Shown here one piece after another: positions 1-10,657 of a DNA stretch of 64,000 nucleotides. The DNA is from Phallus indusiatus (Eukaryota; Basidiomycota; Agaricomycetes; Phallales; Phallaceae). Where the stretch lies: the NCBI GenBank assembly GCA_027605045.1, contig JAQFWX010000116.1, positions 44,039-108,038 of the forward strand. Reading direction: 5' to 3'. Every line of letters starts with the position of its first letter. The stretch's first letter is position 1. A program made the position numbers and the translations under genes. The notes below the pieces were generated by a model. That model ran no database searches, had not been told where the DNA came from, and saw only the letters and a program-made list of their open reading frames with translations.

Positions 1-1887
1 TAGGAATGGCGCCCGACCCACCTCCTGCCCCAAACCACAGGCGAGATATGTCCCCCCGATTTACAGATTCAAGGGAAAAAGGAGCAAACCGAGATACAAT
101 GCGAGGTGAACCTCCACTGAGGAGAGGTTTTAAATCAAGCACTGTTATCCAATTTGCCCCGGTCGCCGCAGACGAAGGTAAATTATGATCTGGAAAAACG
201 TCATTTCATTTATCAATATATGCCTAAAAGTAGCCCTCATACCTATATTAGAGGCTAAGGACGACGACATTGTTTCAGCCGGCGCGCTTTTGGAATAACC
301 CCTGTGGGTATCGTCCGCGACACAGGATGTGGGGCCAATAGTGCTCGGTGGTTCCCCTAAGCCATCACCAGAGCCACCGCCGATATTGATAGGGAAGCGG
401 CAGCTAGTGCTTTCATTCCGTTCCAAACTTCACCGCCGACACGAATCATGGACGTTCCTATGGTGTCGCGTAAAGCGTTTGAGGAGACGTGGCTTCGTTC
501 CCCCGTTCGCGCTTTTGACTTGCTCGGGACACGAAAGTTTGCCTAGTGTGTGCGCTGTGATTGCCATATAAATGCAGGTGTGGGGGAGGAGGAGATGTAT
601 ATGCTAGTAATCGAAGAGAAAGTGCAATTGAAGGATATATAGATGAAGGAAGGTGAATAATATGAAGGATAGCCAAGGAAGAAGTAGAAAGGATATGCAA
701 GGTAGAGGGATTGATAGATGCCTGGATTGAAACTTTAAACTATCAGCTTCGAGAAAGGATAAAAAAAACTCACAATCGCAATGAAATTAGATCTGGCATG
801 GATTTGAGTCGCATCTTTGAAGGAAATTTGTTTGATTACAGATTGAGAAGGAAGACTATATACAGTGAATTGAGATGAAGTCCTGTGATATCATGAGTAA
901 ATAATGCGAGTACATATATACGAAAAATAACTTACAATATACCAATCAATGGTCTGGCAGGAGTAAGCTCGTCGGCAACATCGTCCAAATTTGAAGGCGC
1001 TGGCAGAATGGCAGCATGTAGGATCCGACCACGTATATGCAGCGATCCATTGCGAAGATTAAGTACCTCACGAACCGATGAAAGGTTGGACGTATCCCAT
1101 ATCTGCACGCCAGAAGCGTAGGCAATAACCAACCATCGTGGATTCTTCACGGCACCACCGTGAAGGTTACTCGTACCGTCCACGTCTTCCATGTCACACC
1201 ATTGAACAGACGTGATACTCTCTTCGTCAGATGAAGCGGCAGCGGCAAGAGAGTGCATACTTCCTGCATTGGCACTGATGGACCGAGGTGACCCGAGCGA
1301 TAGGGGTCTACGACGACTGCCCGCTCCGCCAGCGGAACCAACGCCAACGTTTGTTCCTCCAGCATCGGCACCCGTGACTACCGGAGGTAAAACTGTTGAA
1401 GACAAAGGAAGGAAGGATCGGAGATTCCGGGAAAAGGTGGTGAAGATAGATGGCTGTCTGTATCAACGGGTCAGTGAGCTATTGATTCAACAAAGGAGGT
1501 GGAGGTGACTTCAAAGCGCGGCTGAGAGGCGCAAAACATTCACCTAACAATTACGGGAGCCTTTGTGTGTGGCTGGTGTTGGTGCTGGGCCTGTTGCCGC
1601 GTTGTCAACGTGCGTTGTTGATCCCTACTACTAGCGAGAGCCAGAGCGGGACTGGAGGGCCGATCGAAGTTGTCGGATGAGTTTGCTATAGGGTGTTGGT
1701 GAATATTGTTGGTTAAATTATTAGTAGTATTACTGTTAATGTTGTGGTTATTGTTGCCGTTGGTGGTGTTATTAATGGTGATGCTGTTATTATGTTGCTG
1801 TTGTTGCTGTCTTTGGCGGCGTTCTCTATTCTGATGAGGTTGATTCTGTCGTGGAGTAGATATGCCATGAGCGTTCTTGCTACTCAT
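1..1887 (-). CDS. BCAS3-like WD40 protein, 3' end beyond the window
   Basis: Homolog of BCAS3, a WD40 protein linked to autophagy and cytoskeleton in animals; its role in fungi is less clear. Reading from the right, exon 1 (about 1887-1553) is low-complexity Gln/Asn-rich. Exon 2 (about 1453-936) carries the first WD repeat with WLVIAYASGVQIWD. Exon 3 (about 882-774) continues it with SSQFTVYSLPSQSVIKQI. Exon 4 starts near 721 and contains a LLAYTSPPPP stretch. After a motif IRVGGEVWNGMKAL near 440 comes the exon ending at the left edge (about 189-1), with WITVLDL and SRLWF. The start was set at 1887 because the upstream part of that frame looks like untranslated sequence. Between about 550 and 370 the coding signal changes frame without a clean GT-AG intron. 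The family is clear from the order of conserved blocks; internal joins are inferred. Confidence 0.72.
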
Positions 1888-2201
1888 ATAAGAATAATAC
1901 AATTGAAGGACTACGATGAAGATGGAAGAGAGAAATAGAAAGGCACGATAAGCATGGAAGGTCCGTGTGTGACAGACACTTAGACGAGCGATGTCATTCA
2001 CTTGACTCAATCGTGTTACCACCCCGAGGGCGTTAATTTGGTGTATTTAGGAGTCGCACGTCACTTGATCAATCTGTGACAAGCTAATCACTGCTATGGC
2101 TTTTTTGTGTATAATCAAAGGGGAAACGACAAGAGAAACCCAGACAAACAGCCCCAAATTCTAGATGGAAAGGGGATACGTATGTATGTTGTAGTAGTAG
2201 T
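1888..2201. other. intergenic gap between BCAS3-like gene and aminopeptidase
   Basis: About 310 bases holding the presumed promoter of the BCAS3-like gene and the 3' flank of the leucine aminopeptidase, which ends just to the right. No further gene was seen. Confidence 0.5.
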
Positions 2202-4723
2202 TTACTGCCGTGCCACCGCCAGGCGCCTTGCGAATTCGACAAGCGCACTGCACAATTGCGCAAGGCTTAGCGCGATGAGGAACGTTTACAAATGACTTAC
2301 CGTGTTGGTCGTCCAGTCATACCTTCTGGGGTATACGGTCCAGCACGTAATGCCTATTATTCGGTCAAACTACGTTCTATCATCGGCAAACAAATGGCTT
2401 CATTTACCTCCATAGTGCCCTGTCGATTAAGAAAAGGCAAGTTAAGTTCAAGAAACAAGCTTTCTTTCAAAATGAGAAAACTCGTACTCCAATGTCAATG
2501 TGAGCCCAACGAATGGCATCCGCAGCGTCCGAATCGACTCCGTGAACGAATTCCTGCCAAACCCTTCCATTTAGTGAACCGTTGTCAGAATCATTAAAAC
2601 ATGTTTCACCTTCAAAAACAGTGCAGCGGTACACGATCCCCCCCAAGGACCGCCAGTCTGGGTAAGCGTGAGCCAAGTTTAGAAAAAAACATGCTTGGAG
2701 CGTGCCGAATACGTACGTTGCACAAATCTGCATTGCTAGACCTGATTTGAGGCCCAAATTCTTCATCAAGAGGCAATCTCCACATCCGATCAAATTCGGC
2801 TTCGCCAGCTGTATTCAGTTCTTCCCACAGAGTATCCGAGTTCTTTTTCTTCACAATGAGAACCTGGTTTTACGCTCTTTGGGAATACTCACAGTGAAAA
2901 CTCCCGAGAAGATGTCGCTAAGAGTAATCATTACAGCCCTATACAAGATGGCTTAAACAATGGAAAGGCAATTGTTCACCACATCTCATTACATACCCGG
3001 TTAATGTGGCCACATCTATGAGTGTATGTGGTTTATACGTCGAAGAAACATAATAGAGAGCGTCTAGAACCGCGTTAGAGGCAGTTGACTAGAAAAAATA
3101 ATTTCAGTCAGGCTACCTGCCAAAATCAATCTACCCTCAGCATCGGTGTTGTCTATTTCGACTGTCTTTCCATTCATGGCGTATATCCTAGGTTATCCTT
3201 AGAAATGAATCTCGTGTAGATATGGCACATACACGTCACCAGGTTTATTCGCGGAAGGACCTGGAAGATTCTCTGTCAAAGGAATGGCTGCAACCACATT
3301 CACCCTGATGTTAACATCAGACCGGGACTATATAATATAAAGGTTGAGGGTAACGAACGGAAGGTTCAACTTGGCAATGGCTAATGCCGATACTGCTACA
3401 GCAGCAGCGCCGCCTAACATTTGAAGGTTAGCTGTGAAGCAAAACCCAGATGAAGACATACCCATATCTGCTCGCATAGCTTTCATATCCTATTATATTT
3501 ATTTAAAACCGGTGATATCTCTGGTGGTTCACCTACCTTGGCAGGTTTCAGTGAAATTCCCCCAGAATCAAAGGTAACTCCCTTGCCAACTAAACCAAGA
3601 GGCTTCGCAGCTGGATCCGGGGCTCCATTGTAATGGCTATAACAGGTAAGCCCAATGAAACAAATCTGGCTTCAGTCTCACATCTCTAGAAATTTGCAAG
3701 GTTCCGCAGTTCCTTTTGCAACTGAGAGGAATGTGCGCTGAACGAAAGTAATATGAATCACAACAAAGACACAGATGTACAAAATGAAACAGGGCTCACC
3801 ATCCCTTTTTCTGTAGCCCAGGCTATTTGGGGAGTATATATTAACTGAGATTGTCACGGTAGAACGGGCAGTTATGTCTTACCTGCGTCACGAATATAGA
3901 TTTCTACCTTTGGTACCTCGGCGAAAGCTTCTTTCACGCGCTGGCAGAAACTCTAGAGCCAAATTAGGAATGAATGCGCGTCATTTAAAATGATTTTATT
4001 TACTGTAGGAGTTATAATATTGGCCGGAAGTTCCATTAGCTGCACCGGATGCAATTAATCAAAGTCTATCAACGAAATCATGGCAAAACGCAAACCTCTC
4101 TCGCAAGGTTTTGACATTCGGCATAAAGTAAACCGGTGTTCCAAGCTGAAAGATCCGTGGTCTTGGACAAAGGTATGATATTAACTTTTGGGTTTTTGTC
4201 CTCCTCCTTCGTTCGAAGCGTTGTGAACTTGTACAATCCCAGTGACGCGCCAATGGCTGTTCAGGAACCAAACTGAGTGATCTTTCCTTCGGTAAATAAA
4301 GCATGAATACACACCGGCAGCATGGGAATCAATATCAGCTGCTTCGAGATCAATGGCGACATTTCGTGCTCCAGCGTCACGAAGTTGCTTAACACCAGTT
4401 GCAACAGCCTTTCTCACAATTTCCATTTTGTTGTTTTGCGTTGCATTAGCGAATTTAGCATCTCCGAGGGAAACGATTGCCGTGACCGCATCAGGGGATT
4501 CTTTGAACTGTCCGTAGAATATCCTGGACTCGGCTACTTGGTTTTTCGGGCGTGCGGAAGACCAAAGTTGCGAAGGAGGCACTGGGAGAGGTGCTATCGG
4601 GTTTTTGCTATGAGAGAAAAAGAGAAATCCGTCTGGTTTACTTGGCACGCTGCTAGATGACATCGCACGATTTGAAATCCGGGGTTTAAGGCGGATCGTG
4701 TGATAACTGCGACTGCGAAGCAT
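2202..4723 (-). CDS. leucine aminopeptidase, peptidase family M17
   Basis: Zinc-dependent exopeptidase that removes N-terminal residues from peptides; M17 enzymes form hexamers. Exon 1 (4723 to about 4315) encodes the N-terminal domain. Conserved blocks follow in order: [16 protein letters not shown] with the metal-binding Lys/Asp (about 3600-3538), MRADMG (about 3480), NTDAEGRL with catalytic Asp/Glu (about 3150-3122), DIFSGVFTV (about 2910), a WRLPLDEE block (about 2780), RWAHIDI (about 2495), and GMTGRPTR followed by [13 protein letters not shown] and the stop at 2202. Around ten short introns, including one 12-nt exon. The first 20 residues are Arg/Ser-rich without acids and look like a mitochondrial presequence; a second Met at residue 21 could give a cytosolic form. 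Family certain, exact splice sites approximate. Confidence 0.9.
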
Positions 4724-5135
4724 CTGACCGACCTCAAGTCACACTGTGACTATGATTTTCTTCACTAGCTGAAACGTCATAATATCTAAGATCTTTCCCC
4801 TTGCGAAATTGCAAAGCTGACAATAGAAGATCTAGTTATTTATTATCACCCACATAATTAAAGCAACTTTAAATTCGAAATTTTAAAAGATCACCAAAAG
4901 ACTCCACCGCAGTAGTAATACCTAGAGCATCGTGTCGGCTCAATTAGCCTTTGGGGGCATCTTTATCTCCAAAGGTGAGTCCATGGAAATTATCATTTGG
5001 ATACCTTACAATCCTGCAGCTTAGTGAGTCTCCAATACTACTTTTTGCCATCAAAGCTACTTCCATGCTAATTACTATGAAATCCAAAACTCAAAAACTA
5101 ATAGATACAAAAGGTCATTGGAGAAATGTGCCTAA
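4724..5135. other. intergenic, AT-rich
   Basis: Promoter side of the aminopeptidase on the right of its start and the 3' flank of the first DUF6533 gene. A+T-rich with short purine or pyrimidine runs. No gene or RNA seen. Confidence 0.5.
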
Positions 5136-6787
5136 TCATGAAGGACTTGAAGGCTCCTCGGGCGTTCGTCGGATACTTCCATTATTGTGTTCTCCGGTGC
5201 AGTTTCCGTGACTTTCCAGGTCTTGTTGGTGACTCCATTCTACGCTAGCAACTCCAATATCATCGGATTCTGGCATATCATTATCCCCCAATTCCATCCG
5301 TATACTTGTCTCAACGTTTTGAACCACAGCACGAAACATAGACAACTCTGCCTGGTTTGATGGTTCTTCTGACTCGGCGTAGCACGTCTTTCTCAGTTGA
5401 AAAAGGAATCGGCCAAGGATGATAGGTGATATCCTGGAAAAGGTGAGTTCATTGCATGATGACTTTACTGAATCTTGACGTACGCCATTTCCAATGGTTC
5501 GTCGACACCCGTAATCGTCGACTAGGTGATATGATTGTTATCAAGGTAAAAGCGGGTGGTTTCAGCGTATACGTACTCTAATGAACTGGATAAAATTCAG
5601 TATTCTGTAGCCATTTAAGCCAGTGTCTTACCTTGTACGCACAAATATCAGCGGTTGACCAAGCAGCGATCAGCCTATGGGTTGTTCAGCCTCCAATACT
5701 GCATTGGCTGATCCAAGCACAGAAGCTTACATGAATCGGAAGATTCCTAGCATAGATGGTAAATTCTGTTTTTATAATGAAATAGCAGGCTTACCCTGAC
5801 GTATGAAGAGGGTCGTAAGGGATTCGGATGTTTGCTCACCAATGTCAGTGGCAGCCTGACGCCGCCAGGAAATTCGAAACACTCGGGACGCGCCATGAAC
5901 GACCCAAGCATGATAGAGAGTGATAACAAGAACACCAATATCGAAGGCCACAAGAGACGCTTCACCGATGATACCTTCCTACTTGTGAGAACATCTCTTA
6001 CGGGTCAGGGCTTTTTTAAAATCCTTACTCCTGGTAGCATCGGTTGTGTGAGGATGGTTAGAGGACAGTGAAAGGCGGTCACATACAAGGTACTAAATGA
6101 GTTTCCTTCCAAATAGGAATCATTGCATTTCCACCATTTGAAGAATCCCTTTAGTATCCGGATTAAGTACGCCCTGACAGAACTGACGAGAACTGAAAAT
6201 TCCTACGAAAGCCGTGCCTACGTTAACCATGTATATGAACCCCAACAGAATCAATGATTTTTTATTATGGGGAGCGACAGCGTATGCACGTCCAAACAAT
6301 AAGCCTTAAATTGGATTAGATTTGAGACAGAAACGAACACAGAAATTTGAACCTTGAATGCCAATTGCTGCAAAACCAAAAAACAGGGTTTGGCTAAAAC
6401 TTAAACCATTGCATGCACTAGTACTGATACCGGGATTCTGAAACGCTGAAAAGGCAAGACTGCCCATGGTTCCAAACTGCGCGCAAGCATACAAAATGGG
6501 AACAACATAAATGATGCGCCGGGTCCTGAGGTACTCTATGCTCCTGGGAGCAGTTAATATAGTGTCATAGACGATGAGGGCTTCCTCAATTTTCTAGTCG
6601 TTAACAATGATTCGGCGTTGAATACTGACTTAGTGAACTCACTCATGGCTGCAAATGTGACATAGCCATACGCCTGGCTGGAACATCTTGTGTATATTTT
6701 GTTAGCGAAAGGAAGTTAAAGGACTCACAAATCTTCTGCTGCTTGCAATGTTAGCGGAACGCTGGACTGGGAAGTGTATGTGCTCAT
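5136..6787 (-). CDS. DUF6533 seven-helix membrane protein, paralog 1
   Basis: First of three tandem paralogs of the basidiomycete DUF6533 family, multi-pass membrane proteins of unknown function with a receptor-like layout. The start codon at 6787-6785 opens a short exon (MSTYTSQSSVPLTLQAAEDL) ending at a GT donor. Later exons carry the DUF6533 block (a VYDTILTAP-like stretch near 6560), a Gly/Phe-rich helix (GFAAIGIQG, about 6390-6345), further hydrophobic helices, and a hydrophilic acidic tail ending at 5136 with MELGDNDMPESDD. It is clearly more diverged than copies 2 and 3 but keeps the same exon layout and tail motifs (FRAVVQNVETSIR). Several short introns were placed by analogy with the copies, so internal boundaries are approximate. 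Confidence 0.68.
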
Positions 6788-7676
6788 ATTGTTGGTTGTA
6801 GGGATTTGTTCAACTCAAGGGGTTATGCCACGAGATGCTTAATTTATAACAGAATGCGATTTTGATTTCAGTAATGTCAGTCATATCTGAACAGAATATC
6901 AATATTTCGAAGCTTGAACATCTCATGTCAACAAAACCAACCAGGCGGAAATTAATTGGCTCGCCATAATAATGATATCCCGCTGGCAGGAAACACAATT
7001 GAGAGATAAGAACCTAGAAGGTTCTTCGCCGCCGGTTGATCCGATGCATATTGAAGTGATTCGTGAAGACATCGTGCCAATGGCCTTTGTTTTATGTCCT
7101 GTTTATGTGCGTGGTGTTGGTTGTTCGTATTACACCATGCAGCTGTCGAGAGTTCGAAAAACTTGAACCGGGGGATTATGAAGAGAGTAGTTGAATGAGA
7201 AACTCTTTGAGGTTGTAAAGTTCTCGGCGCAGCTGGCGTTTTAACGCAGTTCAATGAAGCCTTGATCTCGCGTTCGAAGATCGAACAAGGTTCAACACGA
7301 TAGTTTTACGATAACTATGAATATTGAGAACAACGAGAATCGAAGTTTAGAGATGATTCCAGTGGAGTGGGAGATGGCCGCGTGACTGATCATATCAACG
7401 GGTATCTGCCAGGTTTAAGCTCTCACGCGCGCACGACATACTCCAATCTGGACGTCTTTCAAAGTTCAACGTTCTTGAAAATAGCTTTACCCCTAATCGA
7501 TCAAGCTGAGACGTCCTTTTTGGTCAGAGCCTGTTGTCTTCATGTCCATCACCGTAGTCGTTGGGCCGACATGTTACAGTTCACATTGCGGTCACAGAGC
7601 ACTCTGTAGATCAGGTTACAATCACTGAAAAGTAATTGCCTTGATGCTTTACAATTTCTATTTTACATGTGCATTA

Positions 7677-9416
7677 TTAAATTTGATCGAAGTGTGTAAT
7701 TATGATAGACCTCTCGGGTTCCTCGGGCCTTTGCCAAATATCATTGTCATCGCCGGTCTCGCTACTAGCATAGTAGGTCCCTAAGTTCTCAAAGTCCCGT
7801 TGAAAACTTGGACCTGAGGTACTATTTCCGGTATCTCCAAGGTACCTGCTATTATCAGATCCTTTGATATCGTTGTCTCCCAATTCAATTCTTATACCCG
7901 TCTCAATGTCCCGGACCGCGGCTCGAAATGTAGACAGCTCTACTCGGTTCGATGACTCCTCTGGCTCAGCGCAGTATCTACTTCTTAATTGAAAAATGAA
8001 TCGACCGAGAATGATAGGTGATAATCTGGAGAAAGTATGTTTAGTTGTATGGCTCCGCATTTTGTAGTAAACATACGCCATTCCCAATGGTTGATCAACT
8101 CCTGCAATCGATGGCTAAAGTTACATAGTTGTTATGATGCTGAGAGCAGGCAATCTTAGCATACACATACTCTAGCGAACTTTACAATTTTCAGTACACG
8201 TCATTAATTGAATTGATGTCTCACTTTGTACACACAAGCATCAGCGGTCGACCAAGCAGCGAGCAATCTGTGTGAATATGGTATTGGTCTGTGCTCGTCC
8301 GGGTATATGAGCGGATGCAAACTTACAGGAATCGGAATACCCCTAATAAGGTTTCGTAAATTTCAAATTTTAACATATAAAAATAATCGGGCACCTTGAC
8401 GAATAAAAAGGTTGATGAGGGATCCGGGTGAACCCTCAGATCTCAGGGAAAAAGTGCGTCGAGACAAGCCACGGAAGGCCCACGCATGATAAAGAGTGAC
8501 AACAAGGATACCAAGGTCGAAAAAGATGAGAGACACTCCAATAACGACACCTTCCTATTTTTGAAGCTAAACAATCAAAAACAAGTAGTTGAAATTTTAC
8601 CCCTGACAGCACAAGTTGTGTGAGGATCACTGTAAAACGAAGAAAGTTCACATACATAAGAGAAGTCCAACTTCCTTGAACTGTACTACATTTCCACCAA
8701 CGAAACAGTCCCTTTACGGCGTGATCAAAATTATTTAGGAGAAAAAGAGGAAATTTCCTACGAAAGCGGAGCCTACAATTACTACGTATGCAAATCCCAG
8801 CAAAACCATTACCTTTTTATTATGAGGAGCAATAGCATATGCACGTCCCAATAATAAACCTTTGATCAATGAGTTGTGTGTGTTGGACCAAAGCAGTGGG
8901 TAGAAAACTGAACCTTGAACACCGATTGCTCCAAATCCGGAACATAAATCCTGCACAAGGCGTAAACCGTTGCATGCACCTGGACTAACAGAACAAATAT
9001 TAACGCAGTGTATAAATATGTTTATACACGTAAGTACCTTATGAAATGTGGTAGCGCGGCATTCTGAAATGCTATGGAAGCAAGACTTCCCAGAGCTCCG
9101 AATTGTCCACAGATGTACAAAATGACAACAATATTAGAACGTCGACCCTTGATATACTCTATGCCGTGAGGGACGATTAATATGGTGTCATAGACGATAA
9201 GAGCTGTCTCGATGCATTAATAAAAAAACACCGCTGCCTTGAACATAGTATGCTATTGACTTGGAAAGCTCACCCAAGGCTGCAAATGAGACGTAGTTGT
9301 ATGCTATACTAAAACTACTTTTCAAGAATAAACCTCCTTTTATAATAGAAGACTTACAAGTCTTGTTCCGCTTGCACCGTTGGTATAATGTTAGGTTGAG
9401 GAGAAAAAGTATCCAT
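7677..9416 (-). CDS. DUF6533 seven-helix membrane protein, paralog 2
   Basis: Near-identical to paralog 3. The start codon at 9416-9414 opens an exon MDTFSPQPNIIPTVQAEQDL. The next exons give the DUF6533 domain with LIVYDTILIVPHGIEYIKG (about 9200-9150) and a helix ICGQFGALGSLASIAFQNA. Then come GLRLVQDLCSGFGAIGVQG (about 8960-8905), a TM segment with RAYAIAPHNKKVMVLLGF, more helices, and a C-terminal cytosolic-type tail with LGDNDIKGSDNSRYLGD, ending in RPEEPERSIIITHFDQI at 7677. About eight short introns. Function unknown; the layout suggests a seven-helix surface or organelle membrane protein, which is inference. It sits inside segmental duplication copy A. Confidence 0.75.
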
Positions 9417-10105
9417 CGCCTGTAAGGAGCTTTTCCTGGGTGTTATATATCCATAACTCGAGGGTTACGAGAGTGCCCAAAAATGTACTCAACTGTCAGG
9501 CTTGAAGGGCGCTACATCACATCCATTAGAAGACAGGACAGGCCACAGCATCAGAATAATTGTTTCATGCTTCTCATGCTTCACCATGGTAATTTACGGT
9601 GGAAACTGAAATGCAGTGAACTCGCCGCCTCGTGCATTGGTTTGTCTTCGTTGAATGAACCCTGTCTCAAACTCGTCGTCAATTCTAAATGCAGGACTGA
9701 AAAAGAGATGTAAGGCTGTGAAAATAGCAGCTGAAAAAGATCCCCTGTTTTGATGAAGTTGGTTTCCAATCTTCCAAACTGTCTTGTGCCCAATGGACAA
9801 GATAAATTTACTGTGGTATCACCAAATATGAGTGACTGCGATCATTTGTATTGAGATCTTGAGATTTTCTTAGTTGATTCTGGCGCTGAAATCCAAGCGT
9901 TTGTTCGAATTCGGAAGCTAGCGCTTCAAATTCTCTTCCCGCCAACGGATTGCAAACACCGCACTTGACTATAATGTTATAGATGTTCAATCTCCTTTAG
10001 CTCAATGTCTATACGCCGTCGCTCTCAATTGTTATCCAACAGTCTGATATTTGTTCATTTCAATTTCTGTATTATGATTTATCTATTGGTTAAGGTCCTC
10101 ACTTA
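9417..10105. other. upstream region of DUF6533 paralog 2, part of the duplication
   Basis: No gene supported. The sequence is shared with about 14024-14600, including noncoding stretches, so the short open frames here are probably not genes. Copy B lacks about 70 bases found here near 9960-10030. Confidence 0.5.
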
Positions 10106-10495
10106 CAGCAGTTTGCATTACGTAAGTCCGGCGCTCGTTTTGTCAATACAATCATCGAAACCTTGCGAACGCGATAGCTCGTGCAATTTTGAGAATTTTA
10201 ACTTACTGTTTCTTCAAAATATGTCCAAAAATACTTTATCTAGTGCACTGTTCAATTTTTATGAGTTACTTTGAGGTTTTCCCCATTGCTGTTTTTTGGG
10301 GAGAAAAGGTCAAACTTTGGGGTGCACATTTATAAGCTTGGTAAAGTACATGATGCACTAGATCTAATATATCTGAACATATCCTAAAGAAACAGTAAGT
10401 AAAAATCTTCAAAATTGGACGAGCTATTGCGTTCGCAAGGTCTCAGTGATTATCTTGACAAAACGAGCGCCGGACTTACGTAATGCAAACTGCTG
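10106..10495. mobile_element. MITE-like foldback element with long terminal inverted repeats
   Basis: About 390 bp starting CAGCAGTTTGCATTACGTAA and ending with its reverse complement. The first 38 or so bases of the arms match almost perfectly, and weaker pairing continues to about 125 bases per arm, leaving a loop of roughly 130 bases. A TA dinucleotide lies on each side, the target duplication expected of Tc1/mariner-type elements. The other copy of the segmental duplication (near 14618) has no element at the same place, so this is a real insertion polymorphism between paralogous segments. No transposase is encoded; a non-autonomous element is the natural reading. The superfamily assignment is inference from the TA. 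Confidence 0.82.
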
Positions 10496-10657
10496 TAACA
10501 AGTTAACCACACTCTGTTTTCCGCTCAGTATGTACATCAAGGACAAGTGGATACCACGAAAGTTCAAGTTGGTACTAGAAAAATTTGAGTCATGATATGT
10601 ATAAGCGCAAGGGTAATGTAAAACTCGGGACTAGAAAATGGTCCGAAAGTTGAGATT

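Larger units (their letters stand above)
7366..10651. repeat. segmental duplication, copy A (direct)
   Basis: This block is repeated in the same orientation at about 12106-14760. The match begins at GAGTGGGA near 7366 and ends at GGTCCGAAAGT near 10651. It includes the whole DUF6533 paralog 2 plus about 1.2 kb upstream of its start. Relative to copy B it holds about 130 extra bases near 7420-7570, about 70 bases near 9960-10030, and a 390-bp inverted-repeat element at 10106-10495. Coding and noncoding parts are both very similar by eye, which points to a recent event. Confidence 0.85.

Noticed and set aside
1744..1938. Hydrophobic plus-strand frame opposite the Asn/Gln-rich exon
   Set aside because: Its Val/Leu-rich text is just the antisense of the low-complexity repeats.
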